Assembly: GCA_007449985.2 (NCBI GenBank)
Contig: VIIQ02000106.1
Coordinates: 1 to 64,000 of the forward strand
Reading direction: 5' to 3'
Source of the DNA: Desmodesmus armatus
Lineage: Eukaryota; Chlorophyta; Chlorophyceae; Sphaeropleales; Scenedesmaceae
Length of the DNA: 64,000 nucleotides
Part shown: in pieces, positions 14,672 through 26,500 of the stretch
How positions within the stretch are numbered: the stretch's first letter is position 1
Layout: each line of letters starts with the position of its first letter
Made by a program: the position numbers and the translations under genes
The notes under the pieces: model-generated
What the model was told of the DNA's origin: nothing
The model's input: only the letters and a program-made list of their open reading frames with translations
The model's database searches: none

Positions 14672-14725
14672 ATGCAATATATCAATATATAGTATATATC
14701 AATATATAGTACATATATTGAATGG
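14672..14725. repeat. Second AT-rich island, same units
   Basis: caatatatcaatatatagta followed by further ATATCAATATATAGT units, matching the island at 13681-13750. The stretch that follows (14726-15300) has one plausible but unidentified coding-like piece at about 14843-14985 (+; VLFGKNVHGTYSLNTHTNRT), which I cannot assign. Confidence 0.85.
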
Positions 14726-15302
14726 CTGCATCCGATGCACAGTGTGACGGCAGCTGCCGTGCTGTCAGGCTGTGCACAAACACTTGCGAACAATACAAGC
14801 GTTGCATCAAGTTATGAGGTTCACCTGGACCCTGGTGGACAATGCCAGTGTTGTTTGGCAAGAATGTCCATGGAACATACTCCCTCAATACTCACACCAA
14901 CCGCACCTTCCTTGCTGCAGCTGTCAGAGACAGAGCAGGAGTTCCACCTTTTGGTCAAACCTACCTTCTGTCCTCCAGGTCTTAACAGGTGCGTTACTAA
15001 CGCTTGAGTCAAGCCTTGACTCTTGTGACCAATGATTGACTGTATTCTTTCGAACCCCTGGCAGGCGGCCGAATTCCACCGCGCGACACGGCCACACCCT
15101 GGATGCATGATGCAGTTACAGTTACAGTTACAGTAATTGGCTCAGCAAAAGCTGAGCAACCCACAAGGGAGCCAGAGGCTCATGGGGGACCAGGAAAGAA
15201 ACCAGGCACCTCCAGAACAGCGTCAAAAGCATGAAGAAGAACATCTGACAAGTCGTCCTCGCATTCAACAAATTCGTCTGTTGCGTCACTGAGAGGGTCG
15301 CC

Positions 15303-15372
15303 AAAGAGCACCCCATCACCCCATCACCCCATCACCCCATCACCCCATCACCCCATCACCCCATCACCCCAC
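15303..15372. repeat. (CCCCATCA)n tandem array
   Basis: About eight uninterrupted copies of an 8-bp CCCCATCA unit. A short (AGTTAC)n run lies 190 bp upstream at 15114-15133. The open frame that follows on + (15379-15567) is not recognised. Confidence 0.9.
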
Positions 15373-15837
15373 CATGCAGTGACTGCAGCAGCTGAAATAC
15401 ACGACCAAGTTTTGTGTGGGGTTTTCAACACTGAGTGCAGGTATGCTGAAGTGTATGACAAGGCCAGTGGTAGCGAGACCAGCTGGATACTGCGTCGAGA
15501 CCTGCGGCCGGGCAGCAGCACTGGGCACGTGTACATGACAACAGACGGGATGATGATTACAAGGTGACCAAGGGTAGTGCTGGCACTCACTGGCCCATGA
15601 TTGTGCGCAACTTGCTGGTCAAGTCCCAATTTGCCCCCGGCAGTTGGGTTAGCCTGATTGTGCTGTGTGCGGCCAGCCGGTGGGGATCCGCCCCCCCCCC
15701 CCCCTCCCCCTGCCCCCCCCCCCCCCCCTGGTAAAACCAAAATAAAATGTCGTGCTGGAGCAACACCTGGGTGGGGGGTAGAGCTTCGGGTTGGGCGGCC
15801 AGTCATGCAGCGTTGCTAGCAGGGCATTGTACTCCAG

Positions 15838-15910
15838 ATGGGAGCGTACTACGCTCCCATATCCTTCGCTCCCATATCATCTTGTGCTAGTAGTACTAGC
15901 ACAAGATGAT
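15838..15910. other. Two adjacent perfect inverted repeats
   Basis: gggagcgta/tacgctccc (9-bp arms, 1-nt centre) at about 15840-15858, and atcatcttgtgctagta/tactagcacaagatgat (17-bp arms, 1-nt centre) at 15876-15910. They are separated by 17 bp, with a partial extra copy of cgctcccatat in between. No T tract follows, so terminator function is not implied. Confidence 0.9.
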
Positions 15911-16114
15911 GGTCGAATGCCAAGGGCCTGCCATCAAACGTGATGCTCAGCAAGTCAACAATATGATTGGTGTGCGTACAGTCACTGAAGCCTTCCGAAA
16001 GCTTTAGGCTGAGGCTGATAAGGGGCTGTCAGTGCCACTGCTTCGGTGGCAGTTTTGAGAGGCGGAGGCTGATGAGCAGCAGTGTGGCCACCCTGCTATG
16101 TTGCGTATGTAAAC

Positions 16115-16352
<238 letters not shown>

Positions 16353-16383
16353 ACGTGCATGTAGGATCAAGTGGCATAGTCTG

Positions 16384-16578
16384 ATGAGCAGCAGTGTTGA
16401 TGGTGTGATGGAGGAGTACTACACGCTGGAGGACGATGGCAACACACTCATATGCAAGCAGTGCTGCTACCACGTAAGCACATACATGCCAATGCACAGG
16501 AAATCTTGCTACCTCCCCGGTTCCGGGCACTGTCTCACATGCCAATGCTTCAAGTGTACTCACCGTGACTCAGGCTGA
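16384..16578 (+). CDS. Short cysteine-rich open frame, uncertain
   Basis: A 64-codon frame with six spaced Cys and two His (ICKQCCYHV, then CLTCQCFKC). It begins 35 bp after the CTG run. It loosely resembles a zinc-binding fragment, but no family is recognised. It may be a chance ORF or the remnant of a transposase finger. Low confidence. Confidence 0.25.
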   Translation: MSSSVDGVMEEYYTLEDDGNTLICKQCCYHVSTYMPMHRKSCYLPGSGHCLTCQCFKCTHRDSG

Positions 16579-16579
16579 C

Positions 16580-19090
16580 TGGCAGTCCCCCTTTATTGTA
16601 CTCACGCTGTCAACAGCTCAGCAGCCATGTTTGATTCAAACGGAGCATTGAGCGTTGCTTCAGGGGGAAGGATACAATTGATTGGGGTGGCGGGATTGAG
16701 CAGCACAGGGGTCTGCTGGCAAGGCTTTGCACTTTTTCTACAACCTCCAAATCCTCAGGGATGCACTGCACCAACTGGGGCCAATGCTGCCCTGGCCCGG
16801 TCAACTTTAGGGTCTGCTGTGCCCCAGGGATGCAGCAAGGATGGTCCTGGGGAGGACGATCAGGGCAAAACTAGCCCAGGTCGCCAAGGATAAATGAGTT
16901 TGTACTTGAATGGTCATTCTCTTTCTCGCTATCCGGTCCGATTACGTACAGGCAAAACTTGTCACTCGATCTGCTGAACCCAGATCTGCTGCAAACATTT
17001 TGCCTGTCGATCTTGCTGCAGCATGTGAACAAATTATTTCTTAGTATTGATGAGATGTTACGTTCACTGTGGCGTGGTCTAAAAGATACTCTTGGGCCCA
17101 TGATGGCTAGTGCAGGTTTTCCAGCTGGCTGAGATGCTGTTACTAGCATCACAGAGCTGCACACAGCAAAATGCGTATTGGATGGATTATAGTTGGTTAT
17201 TTCGGCTGTTATGAGAGATCGTAGCTACCTGACTGCTGCATTGGAGGCAATCCTCAATAGTCACTCCCTGATCACCCCCTAAAGTTCGAGGTGGGAGTTT
17301 CGCAAAAATGGCCGGTGGGCAGCCTAAGGACACCTAGTGTACCACAAATCCCAGTTTTGGTACCCAGAAGCCACTGGAATGCTAATTGAATCCTTCCCCC
17401 TTAACCCTTTAAGGGCGGGATCAGTCCGGGCTTTTTTGGCCCCAAGACCCCTCGGATGCGAATTGCAATAACTTTGGCCACACTGGGCCAATTGGAGTAA
17501 AACTTGGACCAGGGGTCAACATGACGATGTGTTATGACATGCTGCTGCGCGCAGGCCGTTCTCATGCGTGGTCAGCTTATAGTAAAGCTTCAAAGTCAAC
17601 CCAAGGTTGACCAGTCAAAGGGTCCAACTGGGTGGTGTGTTGCGTCTCCCTGGCGACATCCCGCGCCCGCCGCAAGGCTCAACAAGATGCACACATATGT
17701 CAGTCGTCCCTACAAAACGCGCAACGGCCTTAATCGCAGATATACTGCTGCTGTAGGGCCCCTGGCTCCCACGAGCCAGGTTGACCAGTGGGAAGAAAGG
17801 TCAAATCGGTGACAGCAACGGCCACGATACAGCTGTGTATGTTTTAAATACACTTTGATACTTATTTTATGAGCGGAGAATCACTTTGCTGCACGGCCTG
17901 CTGCTGTTGAGGTCTATCCATCGACCACCTGTCACACAGCACCAAGTCCGCCTGCTGTTGCCAAGACCGCGAATTACATACAGGATCAAGCTTATGTAGG
18001 GCATAAATATTATGTGAATTTTTTCAGGGCGTGCAAAGCCCCCATGTTGGTTTCCAGCACACGTTGCACCACTGCTGCTGTACACCTCGATGTCAAGCGG
18101 TAATTGCGCATGCATACGTGCGCGCACGATAGAAAGCACGTGCAATCCTGAAATTTCACATCTGTGGCTTTCAAAATCTGTGCTCAACTTGTCCAGAAAC
18201 CAAGTAGGCGCAAAGAAATAGTCTTGCAAACTTTTGGGCCAAAAATGGGCCTCCCGGGTTAACTCCGACAGGTACTAGTAGTCATGACTTCGGAAGCTGT
18301 TGGTTCGTGGAGTCTTGCTGATGCTTTCAATGTTTGGGCACGAACGGGTCCTGGCACTGGGGGCTGATGCTGGCCGCCAGCAGGGCCTGTTGATCAACAG
18401 TGGGGGATTTATCGCGTCGTACTGATAATGTGTTTGCTGTGCTGCTTGATGTGCGCAGTTCCCAACTGGCAAGACCGCTGTGCAGGTAAGCTTGCAATGC
18501 TTGTCACGCTGTAGGCTTGCAGCCTCTCGATCACTGACAACTTGGGGGCCCAGTGGGCCGTCCACCGTGGGAATTATGCAGTGACTGCTGAATTCCGTCA
18601 GCCTCAAAAGAGCATGGGCAGCTTTGCTTCACAATTGGCATGTAAGCACACACAGATTGCCATCATGCTGCCCAGCAGGTTGGCGAAATCGATGGGCTGA
18701 GTGCTGTACACTTTCTTTGCTGTCTTGCCCGATGTGTGTGCTTGCAGTTTCTGGTGGGCATCAAACAGCCGCACCCTCCCAAAGGCTGGCTGTGAGCAGC
18801 AGGGTTACTATTGCCGTTCTGATTACAGTAATTTGGCACGGCAAAGCCGTGCACTGCCCGCATGGGAGCCAGGGGCTTCTGGGGACCAAAGGCCCCACCC
18901 CTCCGTGGCATCCTGCCGCTGGGCTTCAGGCTGAACTTCACTGGCAGCCGCTGAGTTGTCAGCTTGTGACTTCACACTGAAGTTCACAGGTCACCAGCAA
19001 GCTTGTGGTGCATCTTCCCAGTAAACCCTAGCTGGCAACTGTAGGCCCTGCAGTGCACTCAGGCTGAGTTGTGTGAAGTAGAGGTTGTAG
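16580..19090. other. Gap with no recognised gene
   Basis: 2.5 kb without a supportable exon. Base composition is more A/T-rich than in the genic parts, and open frames on both strands are short. I see no repeats longer than a few units here. Confidence 0.5.
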
Positions 19091-19095
19091 GCCAA

Positions 19096-19212
19096 GGGTT
19101 TAGGGTTTAGGGTTTGGGTGGCTCAGCAGAAAGCAGCTTCTTGGTGGAGCTCCCGGCTTGATGGTGGCTCAGCAGAAAGCAGCTTCTCAGAGAGGAGCTC
19201 CCGGCTGTCGGA
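19096..19212. repeat. Telomere-like triplet followed by a ~57-bp tandem duplication
   Basis: gggtttagggtttagggttt sits at about 19097. It is followed by two copies of a block containing ggctcagcagaaagcagctt and gagctcccggct (about 19119-19160 and 19164-19206), the second with a small insertion. Confidence 0.85.
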
Positions 19213-20389
19213 CAGTGTATTGGTTTTGTGAGTTTGTGAGGGATTTGTGAGGAATGGGGGTGCCGGCAGCCAATGCATACGTATGGGTATACCCTTGCAA
19301 GTGTCAGGACAAGTGTACAATAGCTTTGGGTTGCCTGCAAAGTTGTCACCAGCCAAAGTTTCATCAGCATACTGTGTGGTCCTGGGGCTGCCACTGTTAC
19401 TGCCAGTTGCGCGTTGATCCATGCGCTGCTATGGCCTGTCAACATTGTCAGCGTGCATCAGGTGTTGTAGCATTTCATCATGTTGTTGATGCAGTGCGGT
19501 GTTAGGGCAGCTGCCATCAATGAAGGGTCCATGAGCACAACACCGCTGTGTTACAGTTTCTGCAACCCCCATCACCGGAAACAAACCACCGATCCGCGAA
19601 TCTCTTCAGTAGGGTGGGTGACCGTCATGATGGGTGGCATCCCAAAAGCTGATCACCACCTGAGTCTGGTGTACACTGGCTTCAGGATAGGATATCAGTC
19701 CTGCAGCCAAGAGAGCTTGTCACAACTCAAAAGTCCTTGAAGGCAGTAATAAAATGTGCAGTGACACGTATCTGGCATGTGCCATAAGGGGGAACCTGCA
19801 AAACCTGACGCCCAACTCAACACCCGGGAGTGTGCCTCAATACTCTATCCTCTGCTCTTGCACAATGTGCTCTTGCACAATAAGCTGGCACTCCATGTGC
19901 GTGGCGGCCACCCACTTGCACCTGGGCAGAGTCTCACACCCATGTGTCACACATGAAACTTTTGACCACCACGCATGCTGCCTCACAACCATATACACAG
20001 TGAACCCAGTAAACCTCAAAGCTGGTTGCCTGCTGGGCTCTCGCTCAGAGGCATTTCTGCCCAAGGGTGCTCCCAGCACTCCCCTCAACATCAAGACCCC
20101 ACATGTGTACAGTGGAAAGTAGAAAGAAGTGCTGAAGTAGTGCAAACAAGTGCTGCTGAAACGTCAAGTCCAGGTCAACATACTGGTGGTGTGCCACGGC
20201 CGTGGACGGTGCTTGCCACATGCCCTGAGGGTGCTGCAGATTTCCACCACTCCGTGCAAGTATGATCAAGAGGGGCAATCGGAGGGGAAGGGACTGAATC
20301 AAAAGGATCCAGATGACTCAATGCTTGGCTCCCAGGTAACAGAACCCTGTATGCCGCGTTGATTCACCCCATGCAAACCTGGCAGCGTG
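19213..20389. other. Gap with no recognised gene
   Basis: Several open frames of 80-120 codons on both strands overlap one another. None has a recognised domain or convincing splice partners. A 10-bp doublet (cttgcacaat) occurs near 19857 and 19872. Confidence 0.4.
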
Positions 20390-22060
20390 TGGACCACCAG
20401 CTCGTTGGTGCTCCTGCTGCCGTCACATTCCCATCCGGATGCTTTGGGCAGGTGTGCAAGTTGACACAGAGAACCACTGGACCACAAACCCTCCCAGGCT
20501 CGTGCCAACGCCCCTTGTTTGGGAGGTCCCTGGATCCCGGTCCCTTGACAAAGATTCAATCAGACGCGGAAGAGACATTGCAATCTTCAAACAGCCCTGC
20601 CAGTTGTGGGCAAGTGGTGAAATAGATGCCAAACAAACATCGCAATCTCTAGACAAGTCTACAAGTTGCAGGCAACAAAGCCCGTCGCAAATGCAGCCGC
20701 ATCCCACTACGATGCATGCATTCCATCCTACAGGGTGCCAACAAGTGGCATACGCCGCTGTAGCTGTGGCAACACCCCTGTGGGACGAATAAGCAGATGC
20801 ATGTGTTGTGCCCCCTTGAAGTATGCCCCTAGGCTCTTGAACACAACTTATGTACCGTACATAAGGCTGAGTGCACAACCGCCCCATCATAGGGCCCTGA
20901 TGGACCATATACACAGTATATGGTGGCCACAAAGGAGACACCTGGGCATGTTGACACCACACTTCCCACACAATCGCCCCTTTTTTGGGAGGTCCCTGGG
21001 CCCTTGGCAAGGGTATAAAATTCCCTCAGACGCGGAAGAGAAAATGCAATCATTGAAAAAGTCTGCAACTTGTAGGCAAGTGGGCAATTGCAATCAGACG
21101 CTGAAGAAACGATGCAATCTCCAGACACGGTGCACGCAACAGAGGTCCTTGCAAACACAGCCACAACCCATCAAAAAGCAAGTAAGCCACCCTATAAGAT
21201 GCCAACAAGTGGCTGTGGCAACATACCTGTGCGACACATATGCAGATGCACACGCTGTGCCCCCTTGCAGTATGCCTTAGGCTCTTGGAGAGCACGTGAC
21301 TCCCAAATTGAGTGCACCCCCATCCCATAACAGCCCGGGGTCCTTACAGTAAGGACCTCAAATACCAAATAGAAGACACATGTGCATGTTGACAAGGGAC
21401 TCCCCACATTCACCCCTTTCAGCCCCAACAAGCCGCTTGTTCAGCCCAATGCCGGTCCAGAACTGCCCACACCCACAAACAGGGTCACGTGATGCAGTGC
21501 ATTGCGCGGCCAGATGCTGAAAGCCAAGCCTCCAGGATCATCCTGAACGGTGCAATGCTCTTTGCACAAGAGGTTGTTGTACACCTTCACACAAAGGAAC
21601 AAAAACACCATTGACAACAAACACAGAGGAAATGGTGCAATGCCCGCAAACACAGCTGCATCCCAAAACAATCAAAAAAATCACTCCTCCACATACCACC
21701 ACTGGCGGCCGTTGTGGCTGTGGCAACATCCCTGTGCGACACATATATGCTGATGCCCACTTTGTGGCCCCCTGAAATGCGACACGTGTGCTGATGCACA
21801 TTTTGTGCCCCCCTGAAATATGCCCCAACAGCACATGACCCATGTACCAAGTACACCACCACAACCGTCAGAAGCTCTTTTCTTGGGATACATGCACTGC
21901 TCCCACATGCCCAGCCTCGAAAGCAACAGCGGCAGGCCAGCGATTGTTGGACATACGCACACGCCATGTTGATGCGAGTGCACCCCATAGACAAAGGCAA
22001 CCCATGTGTGAAGCAAAGCCGCCAGTGGTTGTGGCCGCCACGGTGGCTGTTTGACACAAA
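20390..22060. repeat. Degenerate satellite-like array, period about 450-500 bp
   Basis: Shared landmarks recur. tgggaggtccctgg occurs at about 20519 and 20987, tcagacgcggaagaga at about 20559 and 21027, and gccaacaagtggc with ctgtggcaaca near 20738/20766, 21200/21214 and 21719. gatgca.a..tgtgccccc occurs near 20795, 21245 and 21790. Units have diverged and carry deletions. The long minus-strand frames here (up to 195 codons) follow the repeat and are not supported as genes. Confidence 0.75.
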
Positions 22061-22382
22061 CTAAACTAGTCAACTTCATGCCCCCCCCCCCCCACTGCGC
22101 ACACATGCACTACAGAAGCACACCCATACGGTACATCAAACATGACATCACATACAGATAGATTGAAGGATGCAAACACACCCCTTGTATCTCGGCGCCA
22201 TGAGATCTATCCCCTGGGTCTTGTGTCACACAAGTTGCCGTCGGTCGAAGACGGCTCAATACATGTGAGGTAAGGCAACATAGAGCAACTTAGAGCCCAT
22301 TTCAGCCTGAACATGCGCTCTCAGCAAGACTGCATGCAAGGGGTCACTGCGCAGCAACCCAGAACATCCCTCATCAGCTCCC

Positions 22383-22925
22383 TCTACGCCGCTCATGACA
22401 CTGCAGCCAGGCCACTGCAGAGAATGGGTGTGTTCGACAGCAAAGCACTCTGTGAAGCTGTGGATTAGCCACCAATACAGAGACACCCACTACCTGTACC
22501 GCATGACGAAAACCCTAAACCCTAAACCCAAACCCACATACAACCAGGGGCGGAGCCCCCAATAGCCCCCGGAACACGATACACATGCAACGCACACAGA
22601 GAGAGACAGAGAAGCCGCTGAGTGTCAGGCACCAGCTGGTGCAAGAACCTCACTACAGTGCAAGAACTTCCGCCTCTCATGACACTGCGGCCGTGCCACT
22701 GCAGAGAATGGGTGTGTTTGACAGCAAATCACTCTGTGAAGCTGTGGATCGTACCACTGCACCGGGGTTGGCACTTGCTGCCCTTCTGAATGCAGAGACA
22801 CATACAAACAGGGGCGGAGCCCTTGACAGCCCCCGGAACACGATAACCATGCACTCAGTGCATCAGGCGCAAAAACAAAGTGCACACAGGAGAGACAGAG
22901 GGGCCGCTGAGTGCCAGGCACAGTG
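22383..22925. repeat. Two tandem ~293-bp copies with a telomere-like junction
   Basis: The block from ctcatgacactgc to aagctgtggat occurs at 22383-22466 and 22676-22751. A second shared block beginning caggggcggagccc occurs at about 22543 and 22812. Between them, aaccctaaaccctaaaccca (about 22507-22530) is an interstitial CCCTAAA tract. 22060-22382 and 22926-23500 hold nothing I can assign. Confidence 0.85.
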
Positions 22926-23502
22926 CAAGAACTAACTACTTGGGCATCAAATTGTGAGGACCGCGTGTGGGCCTCTGGTGGCCTTCATGCATTGGACAAT
23001 CGGTGACTGTCGTAATGAGGTATGCACTCCTCAGCAAACACAACGCAAAACGTGCATACAAGGGCCGCTGCATACGACACACAATTGGCTGGATGGCTGG
23101 ATGCACACTCTGTGTCAACACACTCCACACGCCGGCAAAGGAAAGACGCGAAAAAGGCCCGACCATGACAGGCCGTGGCATGGTGACAATAAACCACTGC
23201 CGCTGAGTGTGTGTGTGCCAACAAACACCAAGGGAGAGAGTCCAAGTCCTTGAGGAGTCCTCCTTGATCTGGAAAAGCATTCAATGCTCCATTGGAACAT
23301 CCTCCATGACTTGGAAAGAAAGAAAAATAGAAAACGTAATCCAGAAAATAGATGTAAGCACAGACACGACAGGCAGCAACAGCCCCTCCAACCACCGTCA
23401 CCACAAAAGACGGTGGCACTCCCCTCCCCCTCCCCCCAGGTGCACACATGCTAGCAGCTTGGCACCTCACTGAATGAGGTGCACTTGCTCAGCACCGGCT
23501 GC

Positions 23503-26500
23503 CTAATTGGTGAACACATATGTGTACTGGTAGCCCGTGTTGGTGGTGATCTTCACATTGTTGGCATACGCCAGGGTGATGGGATTCAAGGACGCCACGC
23601 GCACTGCAGAGCACAGCACAGCACAGCACAGCACATCAAAGATCTCTGAGAAAAGGACAGAGCAAAAGATGCCACATCAATTATGCCTTGATCGGCAGGA
23701 CCTGCAAGATGCTGGTTTTATGGCACACTGTTGTGCGATAGATCACAAATTACAGGGGCCCTGTACAAAATCAGCAGCATTGCTAGCAACACAGTCGGGT
23801 CAATGTGACAGCTGTGAAGCAGTGGCTGCGGGCGCATGCATGCATGTGCTACCGTGACTCACCTTCCCATATGATACCATCCCTGAAGATGTCGTCCGTG
23901 CCGTAAAGCGATGCGTGTGTGAACCAAGGGTGGCGCTTGCCAGCCTTCTCAGGGCACGTAGCGGTGGAGTTCATCCAGTAGCTCAACGGCTGATAACTGC
24001 CCGTATGCAAATCCAAGATTTGCAGCAAAAACAGCAACGGAAACACAACAAGATGTCACAGGTGCTGTAACCCTCAGGCTTGTAGGAAAACTTGTTGTAA
24101 CGCTTGTAAGGCTTGTATCGATGTGCCATCTTCAGGTGATGCCCAAAAGCAGCCAAAGCCAGTGCAGATGAGTTGACTGTCGATCAACCAGCATGTGCCT
24201 GTGACAGTCTCTGCCTAGCTGCGCCACCCATCACGGGTGTTACAGCAAACTACGGCGGATCATCTTGAAGAGCAATGATGGCACATGCACAACTTGTGAG
24301 TGACTCACCAATCGATTTGCTGGTTTCCGTACCCCGTGGAGGAGGAGGCGGCGTAGGCTCCCATGTACACCCAGAGCTTCCCCTGAGGGATCAACAATAG
24401 GAACACACGTGAATGGGCAGGGTTGACAGCACCAGCAGAGTGTCAGCAGGTCTTATTGGTCTTGCATCTGTAGAACCCTGCGTCACTAACTCGTCACCAA
24501 CATTGGGATACTGTCCCCCTATCAGCACGCAACTGTGGCGCTTCAAATGACACTGTCCCAGTTCATTTTGTGTTGATGTTCCAATCTTAATTACAGTATT
24601 TGGCAAAGCAGAGCAAGGGGCTCCAAGCCGTAGTAGGGGACGGGCCTTTTGTGGCCCAAAAGGAGACGCTCGCTGCCGGCTGCTACGAACCTGCCCAGTG
24701 GGTTAGGTTTAGGGTTTAGGGTTTAGACCCTAAACCCTAAACCCTAGCCTGTTGTCAACCTTTAGGGTCTAAACCCTAAACCCTCAACCCTAGCCTGTTG
24801 TCAACCGCCAAACCGGTGCAAAGGGTGCCGACATGTATTATCACAAAGGACATTCTCCAATACTCTTTACGAGAAGCAAACACCATTACAAACCCCCACC
24901 TGGTTGAAATTGATGGCCGTGGTGGTCCAACCGTTTTTGGGGGTGTTGTCCCTTGTATTGTTGCCATAGTCGTAAGTTGGATCCCACACAAACTCCAGGC
25001 GCGATCCCCCACCACCACCCGCTGCTGCAGGAAGCAGCGCGGGGTTCAGCACCGTGAACCTGAAAGAGGGGGCATTGCCCCCTTTTGCAGTGGCCCAGCT
25101 CCCTCTGTACCAGGACCAGCTGAACGTGCCGTTACCCGCAATGAAATCCTTGAACTGTGTTGACAGGTGGGATGGGGGCGTAGAGGTGCGGTGTCGCAGG
25201 CCAGGGGTGGGTGTCATTGTGAATGTTGCTGCTAGCAAGGCCCAACGATCAAGCTTTGTTGGAAGGGGGTCACAAGTGGGACTGCCCAGCGTTCACTGCC
25301 AGTCAACAGATGTGATCAGCCTGCAGAAGCTCCTTCATTCATCTGGTACTGAAGTGAGGCATGGTGCATGCTGGAAAGCTTTAGAAAAGGCTAGGACAAT
25401 ATCCAAGCAACGTACAGTGCACTGCCTTCCTTTCTACCGTGGTGAAAGAAGAACAAAATTAAAGTCAAACAAAAGGGCAAAAGATAGCACAAAGCAATGC
25501 CACCCTGCTCCATTCGCAACTCACCTTCATACCATTGAAGATGCCCACAGGATGGTCAGCAGTAGCATTGACGTACCACACCTGCGCCTCCACCCTGTCA
25601 GATTGAGTAGGGTTCTGCATCAATAGCGCAGTGGTGATAGGGCTTCCTGTACGCGGATCGTTGGGAGCTCCCGACACCACAGCCGAAGTCACATTTGCGG
25701 GGCTCGTGCGGCCCACTTCGCCCGCCAACGGCACGATCTGACCGACAGCCGGTAGAGGCGTCCCCGCCAGCCGGTAGAGGCGTCCCCACCACCACTCCTG
25801 TGCCAATGGAACTCGTGCCAAAGGATTCAGGTTAGTGACGCTTCTGACCTCGTACGTCTTTGCGCCAGGGTGGCAAACTCCGTTGTAGCATTTGCCCTGC
25901 AGGTGAAGAAAGCGGCGGCAACATGCATACAGTAAAAACTGTGGGTCCCAGAGAATTGGCAACTTTGTTGCACACAAAGAGACTCTCTTTGTTGGCGGCC
26001 AACCGGGTGTATGGGCTGCTCTGGGCTGCCAGCCAGTCAGATCCTCAGGAGTCCAAGTTGGTTGCGCAGCAAGCATTGGAGTCCTACAGAGCTGTTAGGA
26101 TGCCATGGGCTTTGCGAAGTGACACCCTCATAGCATGCCATTGGCAACAATGGCGTTCAAGGCATTGCCACTACACGTACCATGTCACTGCAGTTGGTTC
26201 CAGCAGCCATCCACACGCATGCAGTGGCCCCTTCAGCCTCATTTGTCGTCCAGCAAGGGTCACAGGCTATGCAGTCAGAGGAGCTGTTGGCTGGTCCCCG
26301 AGGGAGTAAGTGTCCATGGGGCAGAGGGTACAGCCAGCACCTCCATGCCCTGGCAGGCAACCTGGGCAACGTTGTGAATACACAACATCCGGGCAGATGA
26401 GCAGCTGCAGTTTGTGTCACATACAGTGTTGTCAGATGCGTCGCACGCAAAGAGGCACGTCGCTGCTTCAGCTGAGACAAGCTGCTGTGACAGTAACACA

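Noticed and set aside
14735..15567. Coding pieces around 14843-14985 and 15379-15567 as a definite gene
   Set aside because: The frames look somewhat protein-like, but no family, start or consistent exon phases could be found.
20423..21010. 195-codon minus frame as a gene
   Set aside because: It spans a degenerate satellite unit and shows no recognisable protein features.
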